A stretch of 64,000 nt of DNA from Zetaproteobacteria bacterium CG06_land_8_20_14_3_00_59_53 (GTDB lineage Bacteria; Pseudomonadota; Zetaproteobacteria; Mariprofundales; Mariprofundaceae): assembly GCA_002779605.1 (NCBI GenBank), contig PEWE01000020.1:62001-126000 (forward strand), written 5' to 3'. Positions 36,951 through 48,600 of this stretch are shown here, piece by piece. A model generated the notes under the pieces. It did not search any database and was not told where the DNA came from. It saw only the letters and a list, made by a program, of their open reading frames with translations. Numbering within the stretch: position 1 is the stretch's first letter; the number at the start of each line of letters is the position of its first letter. The position numbers and the translations under genes were made by a program.

Positions 36951-38501
36951 ATGATCTGGAATTTCATGCGTATATCCTTGCTTTGGGTGGTGGCGCTGTT
37001 TGCCGGTGTACAGGACGCTTTTGCCCAGTCTGCCGCTGCGGCAGAGATCAATGATTTTTTCGGCAGCCTGAATGCAGCGCTGGCCACCGTGCTGTTTTTT
37101 GATGTCATGCCGGGAGAGGGCAATATGCCTTTCATCGTTGCATGGCTGATCATCGGTGCCGTCTATCTCACATTCCGCTTCGGCTTTATCAATCTGCGTA
37201 TGATGGGACATGCCTTCGCAGTGATACGCGGGCGCTATAAGTCGGTCGACGACAAGGGCGAGGTCAGTCCTTTTCAGGCGCTGGCCACGGCTCTCTCCGC
37301 CACCGTGGGGCTGGGTAATATCGCCGGTGTGGCGATTGCTGTCAGTATCGGTGGTCCGGGTGCGACGTTCTGGATGATCGTGGCCGGATTCTTCGGCATG
37401 ACCACCAAGTTCACCGAGGTGACGCTTGGCCAGATGTATCGCGAATACCGTTCGGATGGTCACATCATGGGTGGCGGCATGGAGTATCTTTCCAAGGGCT
37501 TCAAGGAAAAGGGGATGCCGAGGCTGGGCAAAGGGCTGGCGATTCTTTTTGCCCTGCTGACGATCGGCGGTTCGCTGGGGGCCGGCAATCTCTTTCAGGT
37601 CAGTCAGTCGATGGGTGCTGTGCAGACTGAAGTGGCTTTCTTTAAAGAGTTTCCACTGGCGTTCGGGTTTCTTATGGCCTTTGCGGTCGGGATCGTGATT
37701 ATCGGCGGTATCCGCCGCATTGCGCATGCGGCCGAGGCGATTGTGCCGTCCATGGTGTTTATTTATCTGTCGGCCTGCCTGTGGATCATGATTTCGCATG
37801 CCGCCGATGTGCCTGCGGCCATCAGTCTGATCTTTACCGAAGCCTTTGCTCCTACCGCCGTGGCCGGCGGCATGGTCGGCGTGATTATTCAGGGCTTCAA
37901 ACGCGCAGCCTTCTCCAGTGAGGCGGGTATCGGTTCCGCCGCCATTGCACATTCGGCGGCATCGGTGAAATACCCGATCCGTCAGGGCTTCGTTGCGCTT
38001 TATGAGCCGTTTATCGATACCATTATTATCTGCACCATGACCGCAATGGTGATCGTCATTACCGGTGTCTATAACGCGCCGGAATATGCCGGTCTTGTGC
38101 AGGCCAATAAGGGAGCCGCGCTGACCGCCATGGCCTTCGGTTCGGTGATTTCCTGGTTTCCGATCATCCTGTCCGTATCGGTGGTGTTGTTCGCCTATTC
38201 GACAATGATCTCCTGGTCCTACTACGGTGAGCGCAGTTGGACCTATGTGTTCGGCGAGCGTTATTCGATGGTGTTCCGTATCATCTTCGTTGTCTTCGTG
38301 GTGCTCGCTTCCATCACCAGCGCCAGCAATATTCTTGATTTCAGCGATCTGCTGATCTTGTCCATGGCGTTTCCGAATCTGATAGCGCTCTACCTTCTGC
38401 AGGGTAAGGTGGCCGAGGCACTGCGGGATTATCTGAGGCGATTGAAGAGCGGCGAGTTTGAACGTGATGCTGGTCGCGGAGAGAGCGGGGATACTGTTTG
38501 A
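36951..38501 (+). CDS. sodium:alanine symporter (AGCS) family transporter
   Basis: 516 residues with an N-terminal signal-like segment (ending AFAQ) and about ten to eleven membrane helices. AGCS signatures include FQALATALSATVGLGNIAGVAIAVSIGGPGA (read in part) and the EAGIGSAAIAHSAA block. It imports small neutral amino acids with Na+. It starts 50 nt after the M50-HlyD gene and may be read from the same transcript, although its job is unrelated. Confidence 0.93.
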   Translation: MIWNFMRISLLWVVALFAGVQDAFAQSAAAAEINDFFGSLNAALATVLFFDVMPGEGNMPFIVAWLIIGAVYLTFRFGFINLRMMGHAFAVIRGRYKSVDDKGEVSPFQALATALSATVGLGNIAGVAIAVSIGGPGATFWMIVAGFFGMTTKFTEVTLGQMYREYRSDGHIMGGGMEYLSKGFKEKGMPRLGKGLAILFALLTIGGSLGAGNLFQVSQSMGAVQTEVAFFKEFPLAFGFLMAFAVGIVIIGGIRRIAHAAEAIVPSMVFIYLSACLWIMISHAADVPAAISLIFTEAFAPTAVAGGMVGVIIQGFKRAAFSSEAGIGSAAIAHSAASVKYPIRQGFVALYEPFIDTIIICTMTAMVIVITGVYNAPEYAGLVQANKGAALTAMAFGSVISWFPIILSVSVVLFAYSTMISWSYYGERSWTYVFGERYSMVFRIIFVVFVVLASITSASNILDFSDLLILSMAFPNLIALYLLQGKVAEALRDYLRRLKSGEFERDAGRGESGDTV

Positions 38502-39157
38502 AGCTGTTGCGCCGGAATGAGTGTCTGTGCCCGACGCTTGCCGGCGGGTTGTTGTTGCTGCTACTGCTGGGAGTCGCAACCGCTCTTTTGCTGTCCCAGG
38601 TACATGGTTTCCTGTCGTCCAGTCATCCGCTGGGCAGGGAGGTTCTGGTTATCGAAGGCTGGTTGGGTGATGCAGAGCTGGTGGATGCAGTCGCTAGGCA
38701 GAAGGCAGGCAGTTATAGTTTTGTTGTGACAACCGGCGGACCTATAGGGCAGGGCGGCTTCCTCACAGAATACAAATCCTATGCTCAACTTTCACAGGCC
38801 TCGTTGCTGAAGATCGGTTTGAACGTGCCGGTGTTTGCCGTTCCTTCACCGGAAGTCAGGAAGGACAGGACCTATGCTTCTGCACTGGCGTTGAAACAAT
38901 GGTTGGCAGGGCACTATCCCGAAGTACGTTCATTCGATCTGATGAGTTCCGGTCCTCATGCAAGGCGCTCACATATGCTGTATCAAAAAGCGTTCGGGGA
39001 TGCTTTCAGCATTGGCATTATCGCCTTGCCCCCAACTGCTTATGATGCCTCCCGCTGGTGGGTCTCCAGTGCCGGGGTGCGCACGGTGATCGGGGAGAGC
39101 ATTGCCTGGCTCTATGCTGCAATATTTTTCTCTCCTTTAGCGGATTCTGAGGATTGA
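38498..39157 (+). CDS. DUF218/YdcF-like membrane-anchored protein
   Basis: 219 residues with an N-terminal transmembrane helix (about 14-35) and a periplasmic domain resembling the DUF218 (YdcF/SanA/ElyC) family: VLVIEGWLGDAELVDAVA, VVTTGGP, the charged block DRTYASALALKQWL and MSSGPHARRSHMLYQKAFGD. Family members act in envelope maintenance; the reaction is not established. TTG start overlaps the symporter stop by TTGA. Confidence 0.65.
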   Translation: MKLLRRNECLCPTLAGGLLLLLLLGVATALLLSQVHGFLSSSHPLGREVLVIEGWLGDAELVDAVARQKAGSYSFVVTTGGPIGQGGFLTEYKSYAQLSQASLLKIGLNVPVFAVPSPEVRKDRTYASALALKQWLAGHYPEVRSFDLMSSGPHARRSHMLYQKAFGDAFSIGIIALPPTAYDASRWWVSSAGVRTVIGESIAWLYAAIFFSPLADSED

Positions 39158-39206
39158 AGTCGCAACCTTCCCCGATGATTCTGGCTGTGTATGCTTCGCG
39201 GCTTGA

Positions 39207-40050
<844 letters not shown>

Positions 40051-40171
40051 GCAAAATCGGGTCGCAGTATAGTCCCGAAGTCACCTCCGGCCTGTTGCCG
40101 GCTAATTCCGTTTGCTATTCAAGGCTGCAAATTTTATGCTCAGCGTTCTATTTCCGGAGGTATGAACAACA

Positions 40172-40432
40172 ATGGCTCGTGTAACAGTAGAAGATTGTAT
40201 CCGCTATTATCCCAACCGCTTCGAGATGGTGCTGCTGGCATCGCGTCGTGCGCGCCAGTTGCTGCGCGGTTTCCCGGTGATGGTTGAGGATGAGGAACAC
40301 AAGCCGGTGGTGCAGTCCCTGCGCGAGCTGGGTGACGGTCATGTCAGCTGGGAGAGTGTTTATGAAGCCGAGGATCAGGAGCGCAGGCGCCTGCAGTCGG
40401 CTACTTCCGCAGGGGTTGATGGGGACGCCTGA
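40172..40432 (+). CDS. rpoZ: RNA polymerase omega subunit
   Basis: 86 residues. MARVTVEDCIRYYPNRFEMVLLASRRARQL matches the omega family closely. It promotes RNA polymerase assembly and forms part of a ppGpp site in proteobacteria. GGAGG lies 11 nt before the ATG. Confidence 0.95.
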   Translation: MARVTVEDCIRYYPNRFEMVLLASRRARQLLRGFPVMVEDEEHKPVVQSLRELGDGHVSWESVYEAEDQERRRLQSATSAGVDGDA

Positions 40433-40628
40433 TTTGCGACGGGGCTGCCGCGAAGCGTTCTGTTTTTCGCCAAGCAGCCCCTTCTCCACACGGGCAAGAT
40501 AAGCCCACCAAGGGAAACATGCCTGCCCGCCTGTCTGCCTTGCTGTCTGTTTTTCTTTCTGGAGTTTTCTCCTTGTCACTTCGCGTACAGTCGTTTGCAA
40601 TCGGAGGCGCTGTGTTGGTGAGTACGAT

Positions 40629-42788
40629 ATGAGCCGTATTTTCGAGGTGACCGACAAAGTTCGGGCTCACGATCCGCGTGCCGATATCGACATGATCAAT
40701 CGTGCCTATGTGTTTGCGGCCAATGCGCATGCCAACCAGAAGCGCAGCTCCGGCGAACCGTATCTGGCGCATCCGCTTGCCGTAGCCAATATCCTTGCCA
40801 GCCTCAGACTGGACGATAAAAGCATTGTCACAGGTCTTCTGCATGACACAGTCGAAGACACCTCGGTTACACTGGCCGATATCGAAAGCCGTTTTGGTGC
40901 GGAGGTGGCTCAGTTGGTAGATGGTGTGACCAAGATCGGCCAGATCCGTTTCACCTCCAGCGAGCACAAGCAGGCGGAGAACTTCCGCAAGATGATTCTG
41001 GCCACAGCCAAGGATCTGCGCGTGCTGCTCGTCAAGCTGGCGGACCGTCTGCACAATATGCGTACCCTCGGCTTTCTGCCTGATTACAAGCGACGGCTGA
41101 TTTCCCGTGAGACCATGGAGTTGTATGCGCCGCTGGCCCATCGCCTCGGTATCCACTGGCTGACCCAGGAGCTCGAGGATCACGCCTTCTCGCATCTGGA
41201 GCCGGAGGCCTATGCCGAGCTTTCCAGCAAGATGGCAGACCACCTCGACAGCCTGAACCGTACCCGTGAGCGCCTGGAAACCATCATGCAGGAAGCGGTG
41301 AACCGGCAGGGCAGCAGCGCCCGGGTACAGGGCCGCATGAAACATATGTTCAGCCTGTATCAGAAGATGCAGCGCAAACAGGTGGATTTCGATGATATCT
41401 ACGATCTGGTTGCCTTCCGTGTGATCGTTGAGGATGCCCCGGCCTGCTACCAGACGCTGGGCATCATCCACAGTATGTACCGGCCTGTGCCGGGTCGTTT
41501 CAAGGACTATATCGCGCTGCCCAAGCCGAACGGCTATCAGTCGCTGCACACATCCATCATCGGACCGGATAATTTCCGTCTTGAAGTGCAGATCCGTACC
41601 GAGGCGATGCACCGTTATGCAGAAGATGGTGTGGCTGCGCACTGGCTGTACAAGAGCGACGGCATGGATGCGGGTGAACAGCGCAATTTCCAGTGGCTGA
41701 AACAGCTTACCGAGCTTTTGCAGGCAAGCGATCAGCCGGGCGAGTTCCTGGAAAATGTACGACTCGATCTGTTTGTCAAGGAGGTTTATGTGTTCAGCCG
41801 GGACGGCGATCTGTTCGCTCTGCCGCGCGGCGCGCTGCCGCTGGATTTTGCCTATGCGGTGCACACCGATCTGGGGCATCACTGCATCGGCGTGCGCATC
41901 AACGGTCAGCCGGCCGATTTCGCCACGCGATTGCGCAACGGCGACCAGATCGAGATTCTGACCAACCCTGAACAGACCCCCAGCCGCCACTGGTTGCAGC
42001 ATATCCGCACTCCGCGTGCCCGACAGGCCATCCGGCAGTGGTTCCGCCGCGAGGAGCGTGATGCCAGCGTGCGCGTCGGCAACGAGATCGTGCAGGAGGT
42101 GTTCGGCAGCAAGTCGAAGATCACCGAAGAGGTGCTCAGCGCCCTGCATTGCGAGGATGCCGATGAACTGCGAGCCAGATTGGGACGCGGCGAGGTGCCG
42201 CTGGATCAGCTGCTGGCTGCTGCCAGACGTTCATCACCAAAGCGCCTGCATCTGACAGGCAATGAACAGGGGCTGATCCGTGCAGCCAAATGCTGTCTGC
42301 CGCTTCCGGGCGATAAGGTGATCGGCTGCTTTGAACACGGTCAGGGCATACTGGTGCATCATCAGGAGTGTGCGACGGCGGCTGCCGAGGAAGACAAGGC
42401 CTGGATGAGCGTCGACTGGAAGCCCGAGGAAGGCAAGTTGTACCGTACCTCGCTGGAGCTGAAGACCCTGAACCGCCGGGGCATGCTGGCCTCGGTTTCC
42501 GGTGGCATCGCCAGCTTCGGGGCCAGTATCGACGATCTGCGTATCCACCAGCTGGCGGGCGATATGACCACCCTGAATGTGCTGATCGAGGTGAACGATC
42601 GCGTGCATCTGGCCAAGTTGATGCGCGGTCTGCGCGCTATCGAGGGTGTGGTCAGGGTGCGGCGCAATATCCGGCTGCGCAGCCCTCAGAAGGTGACCGA
42701 GCGCATCGGCCGTTCGCTGCGCTCGCTGATCGGCTCCGGCAAGGACGAAGCGGGTAGTAGCGAAGAAGAAAGCAGGGACAAGGAGTGA
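40629..42788 (+). CDS. spoT: bifunctional (p)ppGpp synthetase/hydrolase SpoT
   Basis: 719 residues. The HD hydrolase domain is intact (HDTVEDT, H72-D73 and E76-D77). The synthetase domain has GRFKDYIALPKPNGYQSLH; the RFKD form of the RxKD motif marks hydrolase-competent bifunctional enzymes. TGS (about 385-445) and C-terminal ACT domains follow. The long minus-strand frame across the gene is a shadow. Confidence 0.96.
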   Translation: MSRIFEVTDKVRAHDPRADIDMINRAYVFAANAHANQKRSSGEPYLAHPLAVANILASLRLDDKSIVTGLLHDTVEDTSVTLADIESRFGAEVAQLVDGVTKIGQIRFTSSEHKQAENFRKMILATAKDLRVLLVKLADRLHNMRTLGFLPDYKRRLISRETMELYAPLAHRLGIHWLTQELEDHAFSHLEPEAYAELSSKMADHLDSLNRTRERLETIMQEAVNRQGSSARVQGRMKHMFSLYQKMQRKQVDFDDIYDLVAFRVIVEDAPACYQTLGIIHSMYRPVPGRFKDYIALPKPNGYQSLHTSIIGPDNFRLEVQIRTEAMHRYAEDGVAAHWLYKSDGMDAGEQRNFQWLKQLTELLQASDQPGEFLENVRLDLFVKEVYVFSRDGDLFALPRGALPLDFAYAVHTDLGHHCIGVRINGQPADFATRLRNGDQIEILTNPEQTPSRHWLQHIRTPRARQAIRQWFRREERDASVRVGNEIVQEVFGSKSKITEEVLSALHCEDADELRARLGRGEVPLDQLLAAARRSSPKRLHLTGNEQGLIRAAKCCLPLPGDKVIGCFEHGQGILVHHQECATAAAEEDKAWMSVDWKPEEGKLYRTSLELKTLNRRGMLASVSGGIASFGASIDDLRIHQLAGDMTTLNVLIEVNDRVHLAKLMRGLRAIEGVVRVRRNIRLRSPQKVTERIGRSLRSLIGSGKDEAGSSEEESRDKE

Positions 42789-42793
42789 AAGAC

Positions 42794-43174
42794 ATGCTTG
42801 AAACCATCCACAGTGATGCGGCACCGGCGGCTGTCGGCCCGTATTCCCAGGCCGTACGGCATGCGGATACCCTTTATCTTTCAGGGCAGATCGGGCTGGT
42901 TCCCGGAGAAGGGAGCCTGATCGACGACACGCTGGCCGGACAGGCCGGTCAGGTGATGCGTAATCTTCAGGCGGTGCTCAAGGCAGGCGGCTGCGGGTTG
43001 AGCGACATCATCAAGGTGAATATCTACCTGACCGATATGGCCGATTTCGCCGAATTGAATCCTCTGTACGCTGCATGGTTGGGTGAGCATCGTCCTGCGC
43101 GCGCCACGGTGGCTGTGGCTGCACTTCCATTGGCCGCCCGTGTGGAGATGGACGTGATTGCTGCATGCCGGTGA
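42794..43174 (+). CDS. ridA: RidA family 2-iminobutanoate/2-iminopropanoate deaminase
   Basis: 126 residues. HSDAAPAAVGPYSQAV at the N-terminus, the RNLQAVLKAGG helix and RATVAVAALPLAARVEMDVIA (with the active-site Arg) are typical of RidA. It hydrolyses reactive enamines/imines from PLP enzymes. ATG 42794 lies 8 nt behind AAGGAG; a GTG at 42785 overlaps the spoT stop. Confidence 0.95.
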   Translation: MLETIHSDAAPAAVGPYSQAVRHADTLYLSGQIGLVPGEGSLIDDTLAGQAGQVMRNLQAVLKAGGCGLSDIIKVNIYLTDMADFAELNPLYAAWLGEHRPARATVAVAALPLAARVEMDVIAACR

Positions 43175-43198
43175 GGCCTGCAGAAGGTAAATAAAAAA

Positions 43199-43221
43199 GG
43201 GCGCCTGAGGCGCCCTTTTTT
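43199..43221. terminator. bidirectional Rho-independent terminator
   Basis: GGGCGCC (43199-43205), a 3-nt loop and GGCGCCC (43209-43215), flanked by an A-run on the left and a T-run on the right. It serves ridA on the plus strand and rpmB on the minus strand. Confidence 0.92.
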
Positions 43222-43245
43222 AATTCGGCTTACGGGTGGTCTGGC

Positions 43246-43437
43246 TTAGGCAGCCTTGGTGACCTTGCCGGAGCGCAGGCAGCTCGAGCACACACGCACC
43301 TGCTTGACGCTGCTGTTCACTACAGCGCGCATGCGATGCAGATTCGGCAGAAAGCGACGGCGTGTCGTGTTGTGCGCGTGACTGACATTGTTTCCGCTCA
43401 TCGGTCCCTTGCCGCAGATGTCGCAACGTTTGGCCAT
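43246..43437 (-). CDS. rpmB: 50S ribosomal protein L28
   Basis: 63 residues: [21 protein letters not shown], then RRRFLPNLH and [13 protein letters not shown]. Two CxxC pairs (CDIC and CSSC) make this the zinc-binding (C+) form. GGAG lies before the ATG. rpmG does not follow it here, unlike in E. coli. Confidence 0.96.
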   Translation of the reverse strand: MAKRCDICGKGPMSGNNVSHAHNTTRRRFLPNLHRMRAVVNSSVKQVRVCSSCLRSGKVTKAA

Positions 43438-43594
43438 AATAGTTCTCCTGCAATTCGTTAAAGGCTGCGCACTTTAGGGGAAGTCGGACAAACAGACAAG
43501 CCCCAGAATCAGACAGGGCTTATTGATCTCATCAATCCGCTGTATGCAGCCCCGGAAGCTATAGCATGTAAGGATACTTGTCCGTACCTGAACT

Positions 43595-45613
43595 GTGCTT
43601 CAAGCTTGTCCTGTGTATCGCACTCTGCAGCAGGATATCGGCATTTTGAACGGCATCGGGCCGGCGATTGCCGCGCGCCTGCGCAAAAGCGGCATGAACT
43701 GCATCGGCGATCTGCTGCTGCATCTCCCCAAGCGCTATCTCGATGACCGGCAGAGTGTGGCCATGCGCGATCTGCGTGAGGGTGATGAAGCCCGTACCCG
43801 TGGCCGCGTGGTGGATGTCGAGGCGTATGGCCGCGGACCGAGAAGGCAGGTCACGGTCAGTCTGATGGACGATGATGGTTCCATGCTGCAACTACGCTTT
43901 TTTCATTCCCCTTTTCTGCTGCGCGATGCAAGGCTTTCGCCGGGCCGCTGGCTGAGTGTGCGCGGCAAGCCGGAGTGGTGGCAGGGCCGCTGCCAGATGC
44001 TGCATCCGGAGTGGATGCCTGTGGAAAGTTTCCATGCCGGCTGGCGGCCTGTATATGCCTCGCTGGCAGGTCTGGGGAGTGCCCGCATGGCCAGGCTGGT
44101 GCATGCGGCTATCGGCTTGCTGGTTAGCGCTGAACATAGCCCGTTCGATGTCCTTTTTCCGGAACATCCCACTTTGCGGCAAGCCTTGCGGTTGCTGCAC
44201 ACACCGGATGATGCAGGGCCGGAAGGGCCGCTGATGCAGCAGGCCTTCGAACGTCTGCGGATCGAGGAACTGCTCAGCTATCTGCACCTGATGCGCCGCA
44301 TGCGCATACAGGCCAGGGTCGATGCGGAAGTCTGGCGGGATACATCGCTCAGTCATGCCCTGCTGGACACCCTGCCGTTCCCGCTGACCGCGGCCCAGCA
44401 GACCGTATGGCAGGAGATATGTGCAGATGCGGCGCTCGGTACACGCATGCACCGCCTGCTGCAGGGTGATGTGGGGGCGGGCAAGACATGGGTGGCGGCA
44501 CTGGCCATGCTGCTGGCCGTGCATCACGGCTCACAGGCCGCCCTGATGGCGCCGACCAGTGTGCTGGCAGGGCAGCATGCCGAAACCCTGAACGTCTTGT
44601 TCGCGCCGTTGGGGAAACGTGTGGAACTGTTGACCGGGGCCACCAAAGCCGCAACGCGCAAGAAACTGCTGGCCGGTCTGGCAGATGGCAGCATCGAGAT
44701 GCTGGTCGGCACACATGCGCTGATCTCGGAGGATGTGCGTTATCACAGGCTCGGTCTGGCGATCGTCGATGAGCAGCATCGCTTTGGTGTACGGCAGCGT
44801 TGGGAATTGACCGAACGCGGTGAGGGTGTTCACCTGCTTGCGATGACAGCCACGCCGATCCCGCGTTCACTGGCCTTGTCGCTGTATGGAGATATGGACC
44901 TGAGTCTGATGCGCGGCATGCCGCCGGGCAGAAAACCGGTGGATACGCGGGTGGTCGCCAGCCGGGGCAAGCTGGCCGAGGGCATGCAGCGCGTGCTGGA
45001 TGATGCCGGGCGTATCTACTGGATCGTGCCGCGCATCGATGAGGATGAAGACGGCGCCTCTGTCGAGCAGCGAGTGACAGGCCTGAAAGAGCGTTTTCCG
45101 GATGCCGGCGTGATGGCGCTGCACGGGCGCATGAAGGCGACGGAGAAGGAACAGGTGCTGTCGGCGTTCGCCTCCGGAGCATGCCGTCTTCTGGTGTCCA
45201 CCACGGTGGTTGAGGTGGGGGTGAATGTGCCCGAGGCGCGCCTGATCGTCATCGAAGAGGCCGAGAACTACGGTCTGGCACAGCTGCATCAGCTGCGTGG
45301 CCGGGTGGGGCGCGATTCCGCTCAGGGTTATTGCGTGCTGCTGCCATCCTCCGAGGCGTCGAAGACAGCATTGCAACGCTTGCAGCATATGTCCGGCTGC
45401 CACGATGGTCTGGAACTGGCCGAGCTCGATTTGAAACTAAGGGGAGCCGGTGATGCCGTGGGGGCGAGGCAGAGCGGTGATATGGGCTTCCGGCTGATCG
45501 ATGTCAGCCGCGACGCGGCACTGATCCGCTACTGGCACGAACACCTGCCCGATATCGAGCCGACGGAGGCCATGCTGCGCTTCTGGCGGCCCCTCGCCGA
45601 AAGCGTGGATTGA
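43595..45613 (+). CDS. recG: ATP-dependent DNA helicase RecG
   Basis: 672 residues. An N-terminal wedge/OB domain (GIGPAIAARLRKSGM, then the DDGSMLQLRFFH region) is followed by the SF2 motor: GDVGAGKT (Walker A), DEQHRFGVRQR (DExH box), MTATPIPRSLAL and the C-terminal QLRGRVGRDSAQGY. Reverses stalled replication forks. GTG 43595 is used; GTG 43613 is an alternative. Position after spoT resembles the enterobacterial order. Confidence 0.94.
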   Translation: MLQACPVYRTLQQDIGILNGIGPAIAARLRKSGMNCIGDLLLHLPKRYLDDRQSVAMRDLREGDEARTRGRVVDVEAYGRGPRRQVTVSLMDDDGSMLQLRFFHSPFLLRDARLSPGRWLSVRGKPEWWQGRCQMLHPEWMPVESFHAGWRPVYASLAGLGSARMARLVHAAIGLLVSAEHSPFDVLFPEHPTLRQALRLLHTPDDAGPEGPLMQQAFERLRIEELLSYLHLMRRMRIQARVDAEVWRDTSLSHALLDTLPFPLTAAQQTVWQEICADAALGTRMHRLLQGDVGAGKTWVAALAMLLAVHHGSQAALMAPTSVLAGQHAETLNVLFAPLGKRVELLTGATKAATRKKLLAGLADGSIEMLVGTHALISEDVRYHRLGLAIVDEQHRFGVRQRWELTERGEGVHLLAMTATPIPRSLALSLYGDMDLSLMRGMPPGRKPVDTRVVASRGKLAEGMQRVLDDAGRIYWIVPRIDEDEDGASVEQRVTGLKERFPDAGVMALHGRMKATEKEQVLSAFASGACRLLVSTTVVEVGVNVPEARLIVIEEAENYGLAQLHQLRGRVGRDSAQGYCVLLPSSEASKTALQRLQHMSGCHDGLELAELDLKLRGAGDAVGARQSGDMGFRLIDVSRDAALIRYWHEHLPDIEPTEAMLRFWRPLAESVD

Positions 45614-45658
45614 TCAGCCGGAAGCGCGGGTCGCATACCGGGCGGCAGCGATAACTGT

Positions 45659-48600
45659 TTATCCGGTCAAAGTCTGCCGGATGGCCCGGGTCAGGTCTTT
45701 GATGCTGAACGGTTTGCTGATCACCAGTTCTGAGATGTCCTCCGCGTTGGTCCTGAGTTTATCGTAGCCGGTGGCGAACATCACTCTGACATCCGGGTTG
45801 ATCTCCCTGATCTTCTCCAGAGCATCGATGCCGCCCATGCCCGGCATGACCACATCGAGTATCAGCATATCAACGCTGTGCCGGTGTTTGTGGTAGGTCT
45901 CGACAGCCTCGAAGCCGTTTTTCGCGGTCAGCACCCGAAAGCCCAGTTCTTTGAGTAACTCGCTGCCTGTCGCCAGGACCATCTCGTTGTCATCCACCAG
46001 CAGGATGGTCTCGCCATGTCCGTGGATAATGCTGCCCTCCGTACCCGGTGTCTCGGAGGGGCGCTCCGACAGTAGCTGGGGAAGATAGACCTGCACCGTG
46101 GTTCCATCCGGCGATGATGCGATCTCGACAGCGCCGCCATGCATGCTGACCGAGCCGTAGACCATGGCGAGCCCCAGCCCCGTACCCTTGCCGATCTCCT
46201 TGGTGGTGTAGAAGGGTTCGAAGATATGCTTGATGTGTTCCTCGGATATGCCGCAGCCGTTGTCGCTGATTGTGATGCGTGCGTATTCGACAGCCTCGGC
46301 ATGTTCATGCTGCTTGATGAAACCCTGATCCGCGGAATAGCGGTCCAGCCGGATGGTGATCTCAGGCTTGTCCCGATGTTCAACGGCATCGTATGCATTG
46401 GTGATCAGATTCATCAGCATCTGCTGCAACTGGTTGATATCGCCCTCGATACGCATATCCGCATCATCCATCTCTAATTGCAGACCGATGTTCTCCGGCA
46501 GCGTGGCGCGGTGCATCTTGAAGGCCTCCTTGAGGAAGGGGGCGATGGATAAAGGGTGCATCTGCACGTTGCCCTTGCGTGAGAAGGTGAGCAGCTGCTG
46601 GATGGTGGCCGCTGCGGAGAAGGCGATTTTTTCGGCATGCTCAAGCTTGTCCACGACCGCGGGATCTGCGGCGATTCTGCGCTTGGCCAGATAGATGTTG
46701 CCGGTGATGCCGGCCAGATCGTTGTTGAAGTTGTGCGCGATGCCGCCTACCAGTGTACCGATGGCCTCCATTTTCTGCGCCTGATGGAATTGAGCCTCGA
46801 GTTCCTCGTAGCTTTGCAGATCCTGCTGCAGACCGATAAAATTCGTAATCTCGCCACGGCTGTTCTTTACGGGTGAGATAGTGAGCATGGCCGGATAGAA
46901 TTCGCCGGATTTTTTGCGGTTTACCACCTTGCCCTGCCAAACCTCGCCGCGTATCAGATGCGCCCACATGTCCTTGTAGAATGCCGGTTTCTGGTTGCCG
47001 CTTTTCAGAATGTTCGGTGTTTTGCCCATAGCCTCATTCTCGGTGTAGCCCGAGATGCGGGTAAACGAAGGATTCACGAAGCCGATATATCCCTCTGCAT
47101 CGGTGATGATCACAGCCTCACCGGACTGGGTAATGGCTTGCGAAAGCATTTCGATTCTCGCCTGTGCCATCTTTCGCTCGGTAATGTCACGTTCGATCGA
47201 GAAGCAGATATTTCTCCCATCGAGCTGAATCATTTGCACCGCAGCTTCGGCGGAGAAAACTGTGCCGTTTTTGCAGATGTGCTCTACGTCGAAGTGCATC
47301 ACTTTACCTTTTTTGAGCATATCCACCCGTCTGGGAAAAGCTTCGGAAGATGCTGATCTGTCGATCAGGGTAATCGGCTGGCCGATCATTTCCTCGCGCG
47401 AGTAGCCGTGGCGGAGGAAGGCGGCATCGTTGGCATCGATAATTTGAGGCGGGCTGTCATCGTGGACTTCCAATACCAGCGCATAATCCGAGGCGCTTTG
47501 AAACAGAGCGCGGAAAAGTTTTTCATCTTCAGCCAGCTTCTTTCTGGCCTTTACTCGCTCGTTGATGTCTTCAATAGCGGCAACGAAATATTCGGGTTTG
47601 TCATTTCCGTCACGAACCAGCGAAACAGTCAGGTTGACCCATATGGTGTGGCCATCCTTATGGAAGTATCGCTTCTCAATGCTGTAGGTGTTTCGCGTAC
47701 CATCCAGCATTTGCTCATAGAGTCTTGAGGATAAACCCAGATCATCCGGATGCGTGATATCATGGAAGCTCATCTGCAATAATTCATCGCTGCTGTAGCC
47801 GACGATGCTGCATAGCATCGGGTTGACCCGAAGCCATTTGCCGTCCAGATCGACCAGCGTCAGCCCGATGGCGGCCTGTGAGAATATGGATGAAAAGCGG
47901 CGCTCGCTGGAAATAAGTTCATTCGTCCTCTGGCGGACTTTTCTGCGCAATAGAGCATTCCATATGGCGTTGAAGAGAAGCAACAGCGCCAGAAGCGCCA
48001 GCCCGATCAGGGTTTTCCGGATGAGATGACCGATTTTATTCTCGCGTGGCATAATATGACTAAACCATTTGTCGTAGATGCGCGTGTATTCGCCACTTGC
48101 TTTTACAAGGTCCAGTCCGCGGTTCAGTTGTGCCAGAAGCTTTTCATTTCCCTGATGAACGGCAAAGGCGTATCCCTTTCCGTAGGCATCAAGAGATCCC
48201 GGGATATGTTTGAGGTTGGTAATGTGCAGTTTGTCCTGCAGTAGCAGGCCGACAAGTTCTGGCGCTATTACCGCGTCATGATGACCGTCTGCAAGAAGGG
48301 TGAAAGCTTCCTCGAATGAGTTGGTAAGGATCAGTTTTTCGGTCAGCTGACTGGAAACGGCGTATTCGTGGGTGGAATCGCCTCGCATCACCATCACCTC
48401 TTTGCCGCGCAGGTCATCGTGTGAATTCAGGTCGCTGGCATCATTGCGGGTAAAGATTACTGCATGGCTGATGATGTAGGGTGTTCCGAAATCAAGGAAC
48501 CGGTCACGCTCCACAGAATAGGCCACAGCAGGGAGGGCATCGATTGCCCCCCGCTCCAGCTTGGTTCTCAGCTCGTTCCAGGGGGCGACCAGAAAGCGCA

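Noticed and set aside
36861-38579. 572-residue minus-strand frame opposite the AGCS symporter
   Set aside because: His/Arg/Gly-rich shadow composition, while the plus strand shows a complete membrane transporter.
40441-40481. 8-bp inverted repeat (GGGGCTGC / GCAGCCCC) between rpoZ and spoT as a terminator
   Set aside because: The 25-nt loop and missing T-run make it weak, and the genes are usually co-transcribed.
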